Counted from the first letter of the stretch, positions 7,044 to 15,775 are shown. The stretch: DNA of 37,506 bases from Ruminococcus sp. YE282 (GCA_900101355.1 FMUV01000023.1:1-37506), one strand, 5' to 3'. Program-made: numbers and translations. Notes: generated by a model not told the origin, from the letters alone.

Positions 7044-8411
7044 ATGGATTTATTGATTAAAAACGGAACAATAGTAACCGCAAAGGGCAGCTATATGGCA
7101 GATGTAGCTGTAAAAGACGAAAAAATTGCAGAAATCGGTAAAAATATTGATGTTTCTGCTGACAAAGTGGTTGATGCAAACGGCAAGCTTGTTCTGCCGG
7201 GTGCTATTGATGTTCACACACACCTGGCAATGCCTTTTGGCGGAACTGTTTCAGCCGACAGTTATCTTTCAGGTACACGTGCAGCAGCTTGCGGCGGTGT
7301 AACAACGGTTTTTGATTATCCCGTTCAGCACAGCGGAGAGACAATTATGGGACTTATCAATTCAAAAAAGGCTGTGCTTGAAAAGGAGGCTTGTGTTGAT
7401 TATGCTTTTCATTGTTGCATTACCGATTTAAACGGCGGAGAAATTCTTGATGAAATGGCAACTGCCGTAAACGAGGGAATCACAAGTTTTAAATGTTTCT
7501 TTGTTTATAAGAAAGAAAAAATGATGGTTGATGACGCAACATTCGTAAGATTGCTGTTAAGAGCAAAAGAGCTTGGCGCAAAAATTAACCTGCATGCCGA
7601 GAATCCTGACCTTATTGATATGAGAACAGAGCAGTTCCTTAAAGAGGGAAAGACAAGTGCTTGGTATCATTATCTGAGCAGACCCGAATTTGTTGAAGCA
7701 GAAGCAGATAAACGAGCAGTCCATTGGGCAAAACACCTTGAAGCTCCGCTCTATATTGTACATATGGCTGATAAAGAGGGTCTTGAGGAATGTATCAAGG
7801 CAAAAACCGAAGGTCACGAAATATATATCGAAACTTGTCCGCAGTATTTGGAGTTTACCTGTGACGTTTATAAACGAGAGGACGGCAGAAACTTTGTTTG
7901 CTCTCCTCCGATGAAAGGAAAAGAAAGCCAAGACGCTTTGTGGACGGCGATAAAAGCCGGTCTTATCGACACTGTGGCAACCGACCATTGTCCGTTCCAA
8001 AGTTATGAAAAGGATTGGGGCAAGGATGACTTTACCAAGATTCCGAACGGATGTGCCGGAATTGAGAACCTTTATCCGTATATGCTTGACGCAGCAAACA
8101 GCGGTAAAATCACATTTGAAAGAGCGGTTGAGCTTTGTTCGACAAATCCTGCAAAGATTTTCGGTTGTGACGATAAGGGTGCAATCGAGGTTGGCAAGGA
8201 TGCCGATATCGTAATCTATGATAAGGATAAGGACTTCACTGTCAGTGTAAACAATATGCACTCTGATTGTGACCATACTATATGGGAGGGCAAAAAGTTG
8301 CACGGCTATCCCGTTCAGACTTATCTTCGCGGCAATCTTGTTTATGATAACGGAAAATTCACGGGAACACCCGGAAACGGAAAATATGTAAAGAGAAGTA
8401 CCTCAAAATAG
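7044..8411 (+). CDS. hydA: Dihydropyrimidinase (D-hydantoinase family)
   Basis: This 455-residue amidohydrolase-superfamily enzyme opens the ring of 5,6-dihydrouracil or dihydrothymine to N-carbamoyl-beta-amino acids. The binuclear zinc ligands are visible: H58 and H60 in DVHTH, the carboxylated lysine K150 in [10 protein letters not shown]184 in LHAEN, H240 in VHMADK and D314 in [21 protein letters not shown] is the substrate-loop motif shared with dihydropyrimidinases rather than allantoinases. Length is typical of the family. GAAAGGAAAGG provides the ribosome site. It lies between the importer and PreA, exactly where the second step of reductive pyrimidine breakdown is expected. Hydantoin could be an alternative substrate. 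Confidence 0.92.
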   Translation: MDLLIKNGTIVTAKGSYMADVAVKDEKIAEIGKNIDVSADKVVDANGKLVLPGAIDVHTHLAMPFGGTVSADSYLSGTRAAACGGVTTVFDYPVQHSGETIMGLINSKKAVLEKEACVDYAFHCCITDLNGGEILDEMATAVNEGITSFKCFFVYKKEKMMVDDATFVRLLLRAKELGAKINLHAENPDLIDMRTEQFLKEGKTSAWYHYLSRPEFVEAEADKRAVHWAKHLEAPLYIVHMADKEGLEECIKAKTEGHEIYIETCPQYLEFTCDVYKREDGRNFVCSPPMKGKESQDALWTAIKAGLIDTVATDHCPFQSYEKDWGKDDFTKIPNGCAGIENLYPYMLDAANSGKITFERAVELCSTNPAKIFGCDDKGAIEVGKDADIVIYDKDKDFTVSVNNMHSDCDHTIWEGKKLHGYPVQTYLRGNLVYDNGKFTGTPGNGKYVKRSTSK

Positions 8412-8413
8412 TT

Positions 8414-9934
8414 TTGAAAGCAGTTGATGTTATGGGATACAGAGAAGTTGTTCTAAAAACCGAAAGCAGCAGATGTCTGCTTTGTGAAAACGCTCCTTGT
8501 GCACAGGCCTGTACATACGGTGTAAAAATTGACCAAATCATTCGTTCAGTTAATTTTGACAATGAGCAGGGAGCAAGATATATGCTTGCGGATAATCCTT
8601 GTGTGGATTGCATAGACGGTGGTTGTATGCAGGCGTGCAGTCGGGCAAAGTTTGATTTGCCTGTTCGTATTGACAAAATCACTGAACTTCTTTCGCAACA
8701 GAATCCCGTTTCGGTGCCTGACATTGACCTCACTACATATTTGTGCGGCGTAAAGTGTGAAAATCCCTTTTTCCTTTCGTCATCTGTTGTCGGCAGCAAC
8801 TATGATATGGTTGCAAAGGCGTTTGATTGCGGTTGGGCAGGAGTAGCCTTTAAAACTATCGGTATGTTTACACCAAACGAAGTTTCACCGAGATTTTCCG
8901 AGCTTGATAAAGAAGATACGCAGTTTGTGGGATTCAAAAACATTGAACAAATATCAACTTACTCTCTCGAAGAAAATTTAGGCTTTTTCAGAGAACTTAA
9001 AAAGAATTACCCCACAAAAGTTATCATTGCATCCATTATGGGAAGTAATGAATACGAGTGGACAAAACTTGCTTCTCTTTGTGAAAAAGCCGGAGCGGAT
9101 ATTATCGAGTGCAACTTCAGTTGTCCTCAAATGGTGGGCGAGGGGCTTGGCAGTGATGTCGGCATAAACCCGGAGCTTGTGTATTTGTATACAAAGGCAG
9201 TTAAAAAGGGGACAAATTTACCTGTTCTTGCAAAGATGACGCCGAATATTACCTCTATGATTCCTCCCGCTGTTAAAGCGGTGGAAGCGGGGGCAGACGG
9301 ACTGGCGGCAATCAACACGATAAAAAGTATAATGAACGTGAACTTGGAAAATTTTTCAAGCTCACCTGATGTTTGCGGAAAGTCGTCTGTCGGCGGATAT
9401 TCCGGTAAGGCGGTAAAGCCGATTGCACTCAGATTTATCAATGAAATGAAAAGCAGCGATAAACTTAAAGATGTTCCGATAAGCGGAATGGGAGGAATTG
9501 AGACTTGGTATGACGCAGCGGAATTTATTTCACTGGGTTGTTCAACGGTTCAGGTGACCACGGCGGTTATGCAGTACGGCTATCGCATAGTAGAAGATAT
9601 GATTGACGGACTCAAAAGATATATGTCATCGCATAATTTCAGCAGCATTAACGATTTTATCGGCGTTGCTGAGAAAAATATAATCCCTGCCGATGATCTT
9701 GACAGAAGCTATATTTGTTTTCCAAGGTTTGACCGTGAAAAATGTATTGGCTGTGAAAGGTGCTATGTGTCATGTTATGACGGAGGTCATCAGGCAATAA
9801 AGATGAACAGCGACAGAAAACCTGTTCTTGACGGTAAAAAATGCGTTGGATGTCATTTGTGTAAGGTGGTATGTCCCGTTAATGCAATCGACCCAGGGAA
9901 AAAGGTAAGCAAGTTGGCATTGACAGGTCATTAA
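8414..9934 (+). CDS. preA: PreA-type dihydropyrimidine dehydrogenase with extra N-terminal Fe-S domain
   Basis: The protein has 506 residues; standard PreA is about 410. Residues 105-430 form the FMN-binding, dihydroorotate-dehydrogenase-like barrel, with [17 protein letters not shown] and the phosphate-loop region [10 protein letters not shown]. Residues 444-454 and 477-487 are two classical 4Fe-4S motifs ([22 protein letters not shown]), as in PreA and mammalian DPYD. The first 100 residues are extra: C21-x2-C24-x4-C29-x3-C33 and C63-x2-C66-x4-C71-x3-C75, resembling the helical Fe-S domain at the N-terminus of PreT, GltD and DPYD. No FAD/NAD(P)H subunit (PreT) gene is present in the window, so the electron donor is unknown; ferredoxin is possible. 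The start may be TTG 8414, two bases after the hydA stop, or ATG 8432, which still keeps all the Cys. Role: uracil/thymine reduction. Confidence 0.88.
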   Translation: MKAVDVMGYREVVLKTESSRCLLCENAPCAQACTYGVKIDQIIRSVNFDNEQGARYMLADNPCVDCIDGGCMQACSRAKFDLPVRIDKITELLSQQNPVSVPDIDLTTYLCGVKCENPFFLSSSVVGSNYDMVAKAFDCGWAGVAFKTIGMFTPNEVSPRFSELDKEDTQFVGFKNIEQISTYSLEENLGFFRELKKNYPTKVIIASIMGSNEYEWTKLASLCEKAGADIIECNFSCPQMVGEGLGSDVGINPELVYLYTKAVKKGTNLPVLAKMTPNITSMIPPAVKAVEAGADGLAAINTIKSIMNVNLENFSSSPDVCGKSSVGGYSGKAVKPIALRFINEMKSSDKLKDVPISGMGGIETWYDAAEFISLGCSTVQVTTAVMQYGYRIVEDMIDGLKRYMSSHNFSSINDFIGVAEKNIIPADDLDRSYICFPRFDREKCIGCERCYVSCYDGGHQAIKMNSDRKPVLDGKKCVGCHLCKVVCPVNAIDPGKKVSKLALTGH

Positions 9935-9992
9935 ATTGATACTGAAGATTATTTATATATTAAATTTTTTAAACTAAGGATGTGCAAAGTGT

Positions 9993-11252
9993 ATGTATAA
10001 GTGCAGTAAAGAAAGAATGAAGGACAAAATTTCAACATTCAGTAAATTCGGTGACGCAGGTCACGGAGGAATTACAAGATATTCACTTTCACCTGAAGCA
10101 TTACAGGCAAGAGCTGAATTTGTTAAGAGAATGAAAGCTATCGGTGCGGAAATTAAAACCGATGACGTTGCAAATGTTTATGCTACTCTCAAAGGTTCAG
10201 ACCCGTCGCTTCCTGCAATTGTAATGGCTTCGCATTGCGATTCGGTTAAAAACGGAGGAAATTATGACGGTATTCTCGGTGTAATGGGTGCAATGGAGGT
10301 TCTTGAAACCGTGGCTACGGAGAATATTCCTCATAAGCACAATTTGGTTGCAATGATATGGACAAACGAAGAGGGTTCGCTATATCCGCCGGCAATGATG
10401 TGTTCAGGTATTGTATGTTACGATTATCTTCCTGTTGATATTGCCAAAAACTTTAAAAAGGAAAATATGCTTGCCTCAAAGTCAATTCTTGACTCAACCA
10501 AAACATTTGAAATGGCTCTGAATGCCTCGGGCTACAAAGGCGATGAATCAAACAGACTTAATCCCAAGGATTATAAGGCTATGTTTGAACTTCACATTGA
10601 ACAAGGCCCGATTCTTGAAGCTGCAAATAATGATATAGGCGTTGTAACCTGTGTACTCGGTATGATAAACTACCGTATAAAAATTACGGGTCAGGCTGAC
10701 CATGCGGGCACTACACCTATGAAGTATCGTCACGATGCTTTGTTTGCGGCAGCACAAGTCCTTACATATCTTCACAAAGAACTTGATAAGCTCGACCCTG
10801 AGCTTGTTTATACAACGGGTGAAATTCTTTGCCATCCTAATGTTCACACTGTAATTCCCGATTATATCGAATTTTCAATTGACGCTCGTCATGAAGACCC
10901 GAAGGTTATAGAACAGGTGGTTTCGGTTATTGAGAATATGCCGAAAGAAGTTGCAAAATGCAAGGTCGGATATGAGGTTGCATGGACAAGAGACACTGTT
11001 TATTATGATAAACAGCTTGTAGACTTTGTTCAGGAATCAGTTGATGAACTCGGTTATTCCAATCAGAAAATCAATTCCGGAGCCGGACACGACGCTCAGT
11101 TTGCTTCGTATATGTTGCCTACAACAATGATTTTTGTTCCTTCAAAAGACGGACATTCACATTGCGAACCGGAGTTTACATCAACAGAACTTTGCACCGA
11201 GGGTGCGTCCGTTTTGCTGAATGCGGTACTTAAATGTGATGCCGTTGACTGA
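9993..11252 (+). CDS. M20-family N-carbamoyl-beta-alanine amidohydrolase (beta-ureidopropionase-like)
   Basis: The 419-residue zinc amidohydrolase belongs to the Zn-dependent group that includes allantoate amidohydrolase and bacterial beta-ureidopropionase (PydC type). Metal ligands and catalytic residues are visible: H81 in ASHCDS, D92 in GGNYDG, E126/E127 in TNEEGS, H201 in LHIEQGP and H390 in GHSHCEPE. The dimerisation-domain motif GQADHAGTTPM follows in the middle. It would hydrolyse N-carbamoyl-beta-alanine to beta-alanine, CO2 and NH3, the third step after PreA and dihydropyrimidinase, and supply the aminotransferase encoded at 661. Allantoate is a formal alternative, but no allantoinase or ureidoglycolate genes are nearby. 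The ATG follows AAGGATG by about 10 nt. Confidence 0.88.
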   Translation: MYKCSKERMKDKISTFSKFGDAGHGGITRYSLSPEALQARAEFVKRMKAIGAEIKTDDVANVYATLKGSDPSLPAIVMASHCDSVKNGGNYDGILGVMGAMEVLETVATENIPHKHNLVAMIWTNEEGSLYPPAMMCSGIVCYDYLPVDIAKNFKKENMLASKSILDSTKTFEMALNASGYKGDESNRLNPKDYKAMFELHIEQGPILEAANNDIGVVTCVLGMINYRIKITGQADHAGTTPMKYRHDALFAAAQVLTYLHKELDKLDPELVYTTGEILCHPNVHTVIPDYIEFSIDARHEDPKVIEQVVSVIENMPKEVAKCKVGYEVAWTRDTVYYDKQLVDFVQESVDELGYSNQKINSGAGHDAQFASYMLPTTMIFVPSKDGHSHCEPEFTSTELCTEGASVLLNAVLKCDAVD

Positions 11253-11272
11253 TAAATGACGGAGGTTTCACT

Positions 11273-11899
11273 ATGGATAATTACATTATCACAATAGCTC
11301 GTAGTTTTGGAAGCGGCGGCAAGGAAATTGCCGCTCTGCTTTCAGAAAAGCTGGGTATTCCATGGTATGAAAGACAGATTTTAACAATGGCGTCGCAGGC
11401 AAGCGGAATTGATGAGAGTGAGTTTGTCGAGGTTGACGAAAGAATTCACGGCAGTTATCTTATTAAGTCGCTTACAAAGCTGCCTACCGCCAATGTCCTC
11501 AGACCGGAGTCAAGAGCTTTTGTCTCGGATTTGAATCTTTATAATATTCAAGCCGAGATTATCAAGGAACTGTCGCATACACAGTCTTGTATAATAGTCG
11601 GAAAGTGCGCAGATAATATTTTGAGAGACAGACCGAATGTACTAAGTGTTTTCGTTAATGCGTACTATGACGACTGTATTGCAAAAATACGTTCCAGAAT
11701 TTATGTTTCAGAGGAACGCGCAAGGGATATGAAAAAGCGAACCGACAAATATCGCACTGCATATTACAAGTATTATACCAGAGGTGAAAATTGGAAAGAA
11801 CCGCTGAATTACGATATGTTTCTTAACACATCAAGAAATTCAATACAAAACTGTGCCGATATCATAGAAAGAGCGGTACAGCTTAAGTTTGGCAAATAA
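11273..11899 (+). CDS. Cytidylate-kinase-like family protein (Cytidylate_kin2 type)
   Basis: The 208-residue P-loop protein begins IITIARSFGSGGKEIAALLS, the N-terminal signature of the cytidylate-kinase-like family. In this family the Walker A loop reads GSGGKEIA instead of the canonical GxxGxGKS/T. The middle holds a lid-like basic stretch (RARDMKKRTDKYR). It lies 20 nt after the amidohydrolase gene and 30 nt before pucR, inside the pyrimidine operon, and starts with GGAGG. The true substrate of this family is poorly known. A nucleotide-linked or regulatory role in pyrimidine use is only guilt by association. Confidence 0.75.
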   Translation: MDNYIITIARSFGSGGKEIAALLSEKLGIPWYERQILTMASQASGIDESEFVEVDERIHGSYLIKSLTKLPTANVLRPESRAFVSDLNLYNIQAEIIKELSHTQSCIIVGKCADNILRDRPNVLSVFVNAYYDDCIAKIRSRIYVSEERARDMKKRTDKYRTAYYKYYTRGENWKEPLNYDMFLNTSRNSIQNCADIIERAVQLKFGK

Positions 11900-11929
11900 T
11901 ACAGTAAGACAGCCGGGAGGTCAGTATAT

Positions 11930-13078
11930 ATGGCAGTAACTCTTGGTTTATTGTGTGGAAAAGCAGGATATCTTTATGGAATGCGTGTAATCGCAGGAAA
12001 AGAGGGAATGTCAAATATAGTTCAATGGGTTCATACTGTGGAGGATATAGAAGTAAGCGATTTCCTTCATGGCGGTGAGCTTATTTTTACAACGGGTATA
12101 GCAAATAAAGGGCAGGATTGGATGCTGCCGTTTGTAAAAAATCTTATAGAAAAACATGTAAGCGGGCTTGTCCTTAACATCGGTCCCTACATCAAGGCTA
12201 TTCCGGCAAAAGTAATAAGCTATTGCAACGAAAATAGCTTTCCGTTAATGGATATTCCTTGGAAGACAAGAATTGTTGATATTTCACGGGATTTTTGCAA
12301 TCAGATAATATTAAATGAACGCAAAGAAGAAACCATCGGCGATACACTCAAAAATTTTATTTTTTTCCCCGGCGATTATGCAAAATACATTCCGATTCTG
12401 GAGTGTAATGATTTTGATATTGAAGCAGACTATTCAATTATTGGCATAAAAGCCGATATGGCTGAAAATATTTCAACGCGTAAAGTTGAGTCGGCTTTTG
12501 AGAGAATCGTTTATTCTTATCAGAAGCATTGGGGAGGATTTAAAGTTGATAACCTGCTGTTTTATGTGTTGAGTGATTTTACGGACAAAGAAATTGAAGA
12601 ACTTGTAAACAGGGTGCAGAGTGAAGAAGCAAAGTATATAAGTATAAACAAATTATACATTGCGGTCAGCAAAACTAAGAATAAGCTGAAGTTTTTATCA
12701 AACAGCTATCAGATAGTGCTGAGAATGTTAAAACTTGCACAGCGCAGAGGCATTACGCCTATGTTTTATGATAAGCTGGAAATCAAAAAGTTGATTCTTG
12801 CTGTTAATGATGTTTCATTGCTGGAAAGCATATATGATGAAAATCTCAGGAAACTTGAAGTTTATGACAGAGATAACGGAACGGATTATATGAACTTTTT
12901 GCGTATGTATTTAAAATACGACGGAAGTGTTCAGAAAGTGGCGCAAGAAACTTTTGTGCATCGAAATACGATAAATTATCAGCTTGCAAAGATAAAGAAA
13001 ATTCTCGGTAACAATCTTAAAACGTTTGACGAACGCTTTAAAATAATTTTGGCGTTTGAAATTCGTGATATTCTTTAA
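11930..13078 (+). CDS. PucR-family transcriptional regulator
   Basis: The 382-residue protein has an N-terminal PucR ligand-sensing domain (about residues 10-125, with VHTVEDIEVSDFLHGGELIFTTG split across the strand-turn) and a GGDEF-like linker region. The C-terminal PucR helix-turn-helix contains YLKYDGSVQKVAQETFVHRN followed by TINYQLAKIKKILG. Family members control purine, pyrimidine, proline and GABA catabolic operons, usually as effector-responsive activators. As the last gene of the catabolic run, behind GGGAGGT, it probably responds to a pathway intermediate. The palindrome at 492-517 is a candidate target. Confidence 0.85.
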   Translation: MAVTLGLLCGKAGYLYGMRVIAGKEGMSNIVQWVHTVEDIEVSDFLHGGELIFTTGIANKGQDWMLPFVKNLIEKHVSGLVLNIGPYIKAIPAKVISYCNENSFPLMDIPWKTRIVDISRDFCNQIILNERKEETIGDTLKNFIFFPGDYAKYIPILECNDFDIEADYSIIGIKADMAENISTRKVESAFERIVYSYQKHWGGFKVDNLLFYVLSDFTDKEIEELVNRVQSEEAKYISINKLYIAVSKTKNKLKFLSNSYQIVLRMLKLAQRRGITPMFYDKLEIKKLILAVNDVSLLESIYDENLRKLEVYDRDNGTDYMNFLRMYLKYDGSVQKVAQETFVHRNTINYQLAKIKKILGNNLKTFDERFKIILAFEIRDIL

Positions 13079-13131
13079 TGTCCGTTTACACATCCTGAAT
13101 TATTGCAATGTAAAATATTTCAAAATAGAGC

Positions 13132-13176
13132 AAAAAGCAAGAGTGACTGACAATAGTTCGGTTGCTCTTGCTTTTG
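13132..13176. terminator. Bidirectional terminator between pucR and the Crp/Fnr gene
   Basis: AAAAGCAAGAG (13133-13143) pairs with CTCTTGCTTTT (13165-13175). A/T-rich flanks on both sides give a T tract in either direction, serving the converging genes at 13078 (+) and 13213 (-). Confidence 0.8.
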
Positions 13177-13212
13177 TAATGTATCAAATAATTTATGAAA
13201 TTTCGGTGAGAT

Positions 13213-13872
13213 TTAAAACGTATTTAGTATGAAGTGGTTCTTTCTGAATTTTATTATGCCTTCTTTTTGCAATTTTCCCAGTTCGTGCGATAATGCGCTT
13301 CGGTCAACATTAAGATAGTCTGCAAGCTGTTGGCGGTCAAACGGAATATTAAACTCTTTGCTGTTCTTCTTTATGGAAACGGTGTTCAGATACGAGAGTA
13401 TTCTTTCTCTGATTGTTCTCGGCGAGATGTGAAAGCTCCGCCCGGACAGGACTATGTTTTTGTTTGCCGACACATAGAGCATATTGCGGATAAATTTGAT
13501 TGCCCATTTTTCATAAAGTTCATTTGTGTTTTTGAGCTTTGAGGTATCAAAAAATAATACCTTACAGTTTTCGTTTGCACATACGTCCACAAGCATTGGC
13601 TCATTTTCAAGTATGGCATAAGTTTCTGCAAAAAAATTCAGCTTGCCTACGTGGCTCATGATAGTTTTGTTGCCCCAGATGTCGTTGCTCTCAATTGTTA
13701 CGCTGCCGCTTAGCACCAATCCGAAAAGGCTTGTAATGTCGCCGGCTGATAAAATCAGCTCTCCCTTTTTGTATTCTTTTTCGTTTGCGTTAAGCGACTT
13801 GATACACTGTTCTATATCGTTTTCGTCCATTCCTTTAAAGGCAATTGATTTTTTTAATTCTTTAATGTTCAT
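13213..13872 (-). CDS. Crp/Fnr-family transcriptional regulator
   Basis: The 219-residue protein has an N-terminal cyclic-nucleotide-binding-like beta-barrel (about residues 10-125; KKGELILSAGD, GLVLSGSVTIE), a dimerisation helix and a C-terminal winged helix (FDRQQLADYLNVDRSALSHE, about residues 172-191). It lacks the N-terminal Cys cluster of oxygen-sensing Fnr; its Cys residues are scattered, for example VCANENC. The effector is unknown. It is transcribed divergently from a 4Fe-4S protein gene. A 14-bp palindrome in the shared intergenic region is a good candidate for its own binding site, so autoregulation is plausible. Clostridial relatives often control redox or nitrosative-stress genes. 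Confidence 0.88.
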   Translation of the reverse strand: MNIKELKKSIAFKGMDENDIEQCIKSLNANEKEYKKGELILSAGDITSLFGLVLSGSVTIESNDIWGNKTIMSHVGKLNFFAETYAILENEPMLVDVCANENCKVLFFDTSKLKNTNELYEKWAIKFIRNMLYVSANKNIVLSGRSFHISPRTIRERILSYLNTVSIKKNSKEFNIPFDRQQLADYLNVDRSALSHELGKLQKEGIIKFRKNHFILNTF

Positions 13873-13896
13873 ATATTCTCCGAAAAATTAAATTTT

Positions 13897-13938
13897 GTTG
13901 TAATTACAACGTACTTTATTAAAAAATAGTATTATAAT
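13897..13938 (+). promoter_or_regulatory. Activator-type promoter with Crp/Fnr palindrome
   Basis: GTTGTAATTACAAC (13897-13910) is a perfect palindrome. TATAAT (13933-13938) is the -10 box, and no good -35 hexamer lies 17 bp upstream of it. With a start near 13945, the palindrome centre falls at about -41.5, the classical class II position for Crp/Fnr activators. The regulator encoded divergently at 13872 is the likely ligand. Confidence 0.65.
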
Positions 13939-13967
13939 GAGCTCACAAAGTCAAGGAGGTATTGCAA

Positions 13968-14681
13968 ATGATTAGAAAAATCATTAAAATAGATGAAGAA
14001 AAATGTAACGGCTGTGGTGCTTGCGCTACTGCCTGTCATGAGGGTGCCATTGATATGGTAAACGGCAAGGCTAAACTTATGCGTGAAAATTTTTGTGATG
14101 GATTTGGCGATTGCCTGCCGAGCTGCCCGACAGGTGCGATTACATTTGAGGAACGTGAGGCGCCCGAATATGACGAAGAAGCCGTAAAAGCTGCTCAGAA
14201 GCTAAAAAAGGCTAATGCGCAGGGTCATCACGGCGGTTGTCCGGGTTCAAGGTTTATGCATTTTGAAAAAACTTTGGCGTCTGAAGAGGACGGCGTTTTA
14301 ACAGTGGGAAAACCTGTTTCAAGGCTTAACCAGTGGCCTGTTCAGATAAAATTGCTTCCTGCTAACGCTCCGTTTTATAACGGTGCAAAGCTGCTGATTG
14401 CGGCGGACTGTACAGCATATGCTTATGCTAATTTACACGAAGAGTTTATGAAAGGCAAAATTACGCTTATCGGTTGCCCAAAGCTTGACATGGTTGATTA
14501 TACAGAAAAACTTACCGAAATTATATCTTCAAATGATATAAAAAGCGTTACGGTTGTTCGTATGGAGGTGCCGTGCTGCGGAGGTTTGCAGGCGGCTGCG
14601 GAACAGGCTCTTAGAAACAGCGGAAAATTTATTCCGTGGCAAGTTGTAACAATTTCAAGGGACGGCAGAATTTTAGATTAA
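13968..14681 (+). CDS. 4Fe-4S dicluster ferredoxin-domain protein of unknown function
   Basis: The 237-residue protein begins with two ferredoxin motifs, CNGCGACATACHEGAI and a variant FCDGFGDCLPSCPTGAI, enough for two 4Fe-4S clusters. A domain of about 130 residues follows, with LLIAADCTAYAY, LIGCPKLD and EVPCCGGL, all with conserved-looking cysteines. I chose the ATG at 13968, 8 nt after AAGGAGG; a TTG six bases upstream is too close. Proteins of this layout occur in anaerobes beside Crp/Fnr regulators and hybrid-cluster-related genes. The promoter palindrome suggests control by the divergent regulator. Its reaction is unknown. Confidence 0.82.
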   Translation: MIRKIIKIDEEKCNGCGACATACHEGAIDMVNGKAKLMRENFCDGFGDCLPSCPTGAITFEEREAPEYDEEAVKAAQKLKKANAQGHHGGCPGSRFMHFEKTLASEEDGVLTVGKPVSRLNQWPVQIKLLPANAPFYNGAKLLIAADCTAYAYANLHEEFMKGKITLIGCPKLDMVDYTEKLTEIISSNDIKSVTVVRMEVPCCGGLQAAAEQALRNSGKFIPWQVVTISRDGRILD

Positions 14682-14834
14682 TTATCGGAACAGCTTTCTG
14701 ATAAAAACTATGAATTATATTTGGTTTAAACTTTTTTGTTATGCTTCGTTGAGTGACAATGCTGCCGTGTGTATTTGCCAAAATAAAAATTTGTGTAGAC
14801 GACAAATTAATGGGAAAATAAAAGGAAAGGCAGT

Positions 14835-15071
14835 ATGAAAAATATGAACATTAACGGAAAGACTAAAGTAACCGATATAATGGCGCAGTATCCTTGGTTG
14901 CTTGATGAGTTGATAAAAGTGAATAGTAAATTCAAAATGGCAAATACTCCTATTGGCAGGATGATGCTTAAAAATGCTACTGTTGCAGATGTAAGCAAAA
15001 AATCAGGCGTTGACCAGGATACAATTTTAAGAGAACTAAAAAAATTTATCGAAGCACACGAAGCGAAGTGA
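14835..15071 (+). CDS. DUF1858 domain protein
   Basis: The 78-residue protein has the DUF1858 pattern: an N-terminal strand and helix (TKVTDIMAQYPWLLDEL), MANTPIGRMMLKNATVADVS, then a final helix ending LKKFIEAHE. Clostridial DUF1858 proteins often accompany hybrid-cluster or redox proteins; their function is not established. AAAGGAAAGG gives a strong ribosome site. The gene lies 153 nt after the 4Fe-4S gene and 4 nt before the cupin gene, so it is probably co-translated with the cupin. I see no clear promoter in the 153-nt gap. Confidence 0.8.
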   Translation: MKNMNINGKTKVTDIMAQYPWLLDELIKVNSKFKMANTPIGRMMLKNATVADVSKKSGVDQDTILRELKKFIEAHEAK

Positions 15072-15075
15072 TTTT

Positions 15076-15726
15076 ATGAATGAAATAACCGGACAGGTTT
15101 TTAGCGTTGCAAAAGAAAACCGACCTGTTGCAGGGTGCACAATATCTAAAGAAGTATTTTCAAACGGCGAAGATTATATTCTGTATTTCTCACTTGCTAA
15201 AGACACAGATATCAGCGCAGAAATCTATGATTATCAAAAACTGATAATTGTGGCTGACGGAAATATGGAGGTCTATACAAATAAAGATGTATGGAAACTT
15301 AATTCATCGGATTGCATTCTTACACCTGCAAGTATTCCCGTGGGAATGCGAACAAATACAAAAGCGGTTTATACCGAAGTCAGCATAAGGAGGAGCAATA
15401 TTAATAATGCTGTTAATCCGGGAGAGGTCTTTAAGCTTGCCGACCTTCTCCCTTATCAGGACGGAAAAATTGTGAATATGGATATTGCACATAATGACAA
15501 GATGAAGTTTGTTGTTATGAGCTTTGACGAGGGCACGGGACTTGCCGAGCACGCAGCCCCGGGAGACGCATTGATTTTTGCACTTGAAGGTCAGGGAATA
15601 ATCGGCTATGAGGGCAGCGAGCATAAAATCAAGGCGGGCGAGAATTTTAGGTTTGCCAAAAACGGCAAGCATTATGTTAAGGCGGACGGCAGATTTAAGA
15701 TGGCGTTGCTTATAACCTTAGAATAA
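15076..15726 (+). CDS. Bicupin domain protein
   Basis: The 216-residue protein has two beta-barrel repeats. The first spans about residues 35-90 (LIIVADGNMEVYTNKDVWKL), the second about 145-210 (GLAEHAAPGDALIFALEGQG, then GYEGSEHKIKAGENF). The second barrel keeps one metal-ligand-like His (AEHAAPGD) and a His in GKHY; the first lacks the usual His pair. It may therefore be a small-molecule sensor or enzyme with one active barrel. It is coupled to the DUF1858 gene (4-nt gap) and ends at a strong terminator. No specific substrate can be assigned. Confidence 0.78.
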   Translation: MNEITGQVFSVAKENRPVAGCTISKEVFSNGEDYILYFSLAKDTDISAEIYDYQKLIIVADGNMEVYTNKDVWKLNSSDCILTPASIPVGMRTNTKAVYTEVSIRRSNINNAVNPGEVFKLADLLPYQDGKIVNMDIAHNDKMKFVVMSFDEGTGLAEHAAPGDALIFALEGQGIIGYEGSEHKIKAGENFRFAKNGKHYVKADGRFKMALLITLE

Positions 15727-15740
15727 AAACCAATTTTAAG

Positions 15741-15775
15741 ATGAGTTCGGAGACTTTCCGAGCTCATTTTTTTTT
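15741..15775 (+). terminator. Rho-independent terminator after the bicupin gene
   Basis: ATGAGTTCGGA (15741-15751) pairs with TCCGAGCTCAT (15757-15767) with one wobble, followed by an uninterrupted run of nine T. It ends the 4Fe-4S/DUF1858/cupin group. Confidence 0.9.

Noticed and set aside
7557..8303. 248-residue minus-strand frame opposite hydA
   Set aside because: It lies wholly antisense to a well-conserved dihydropyrimidinase; no family resemblance or ribosome site.
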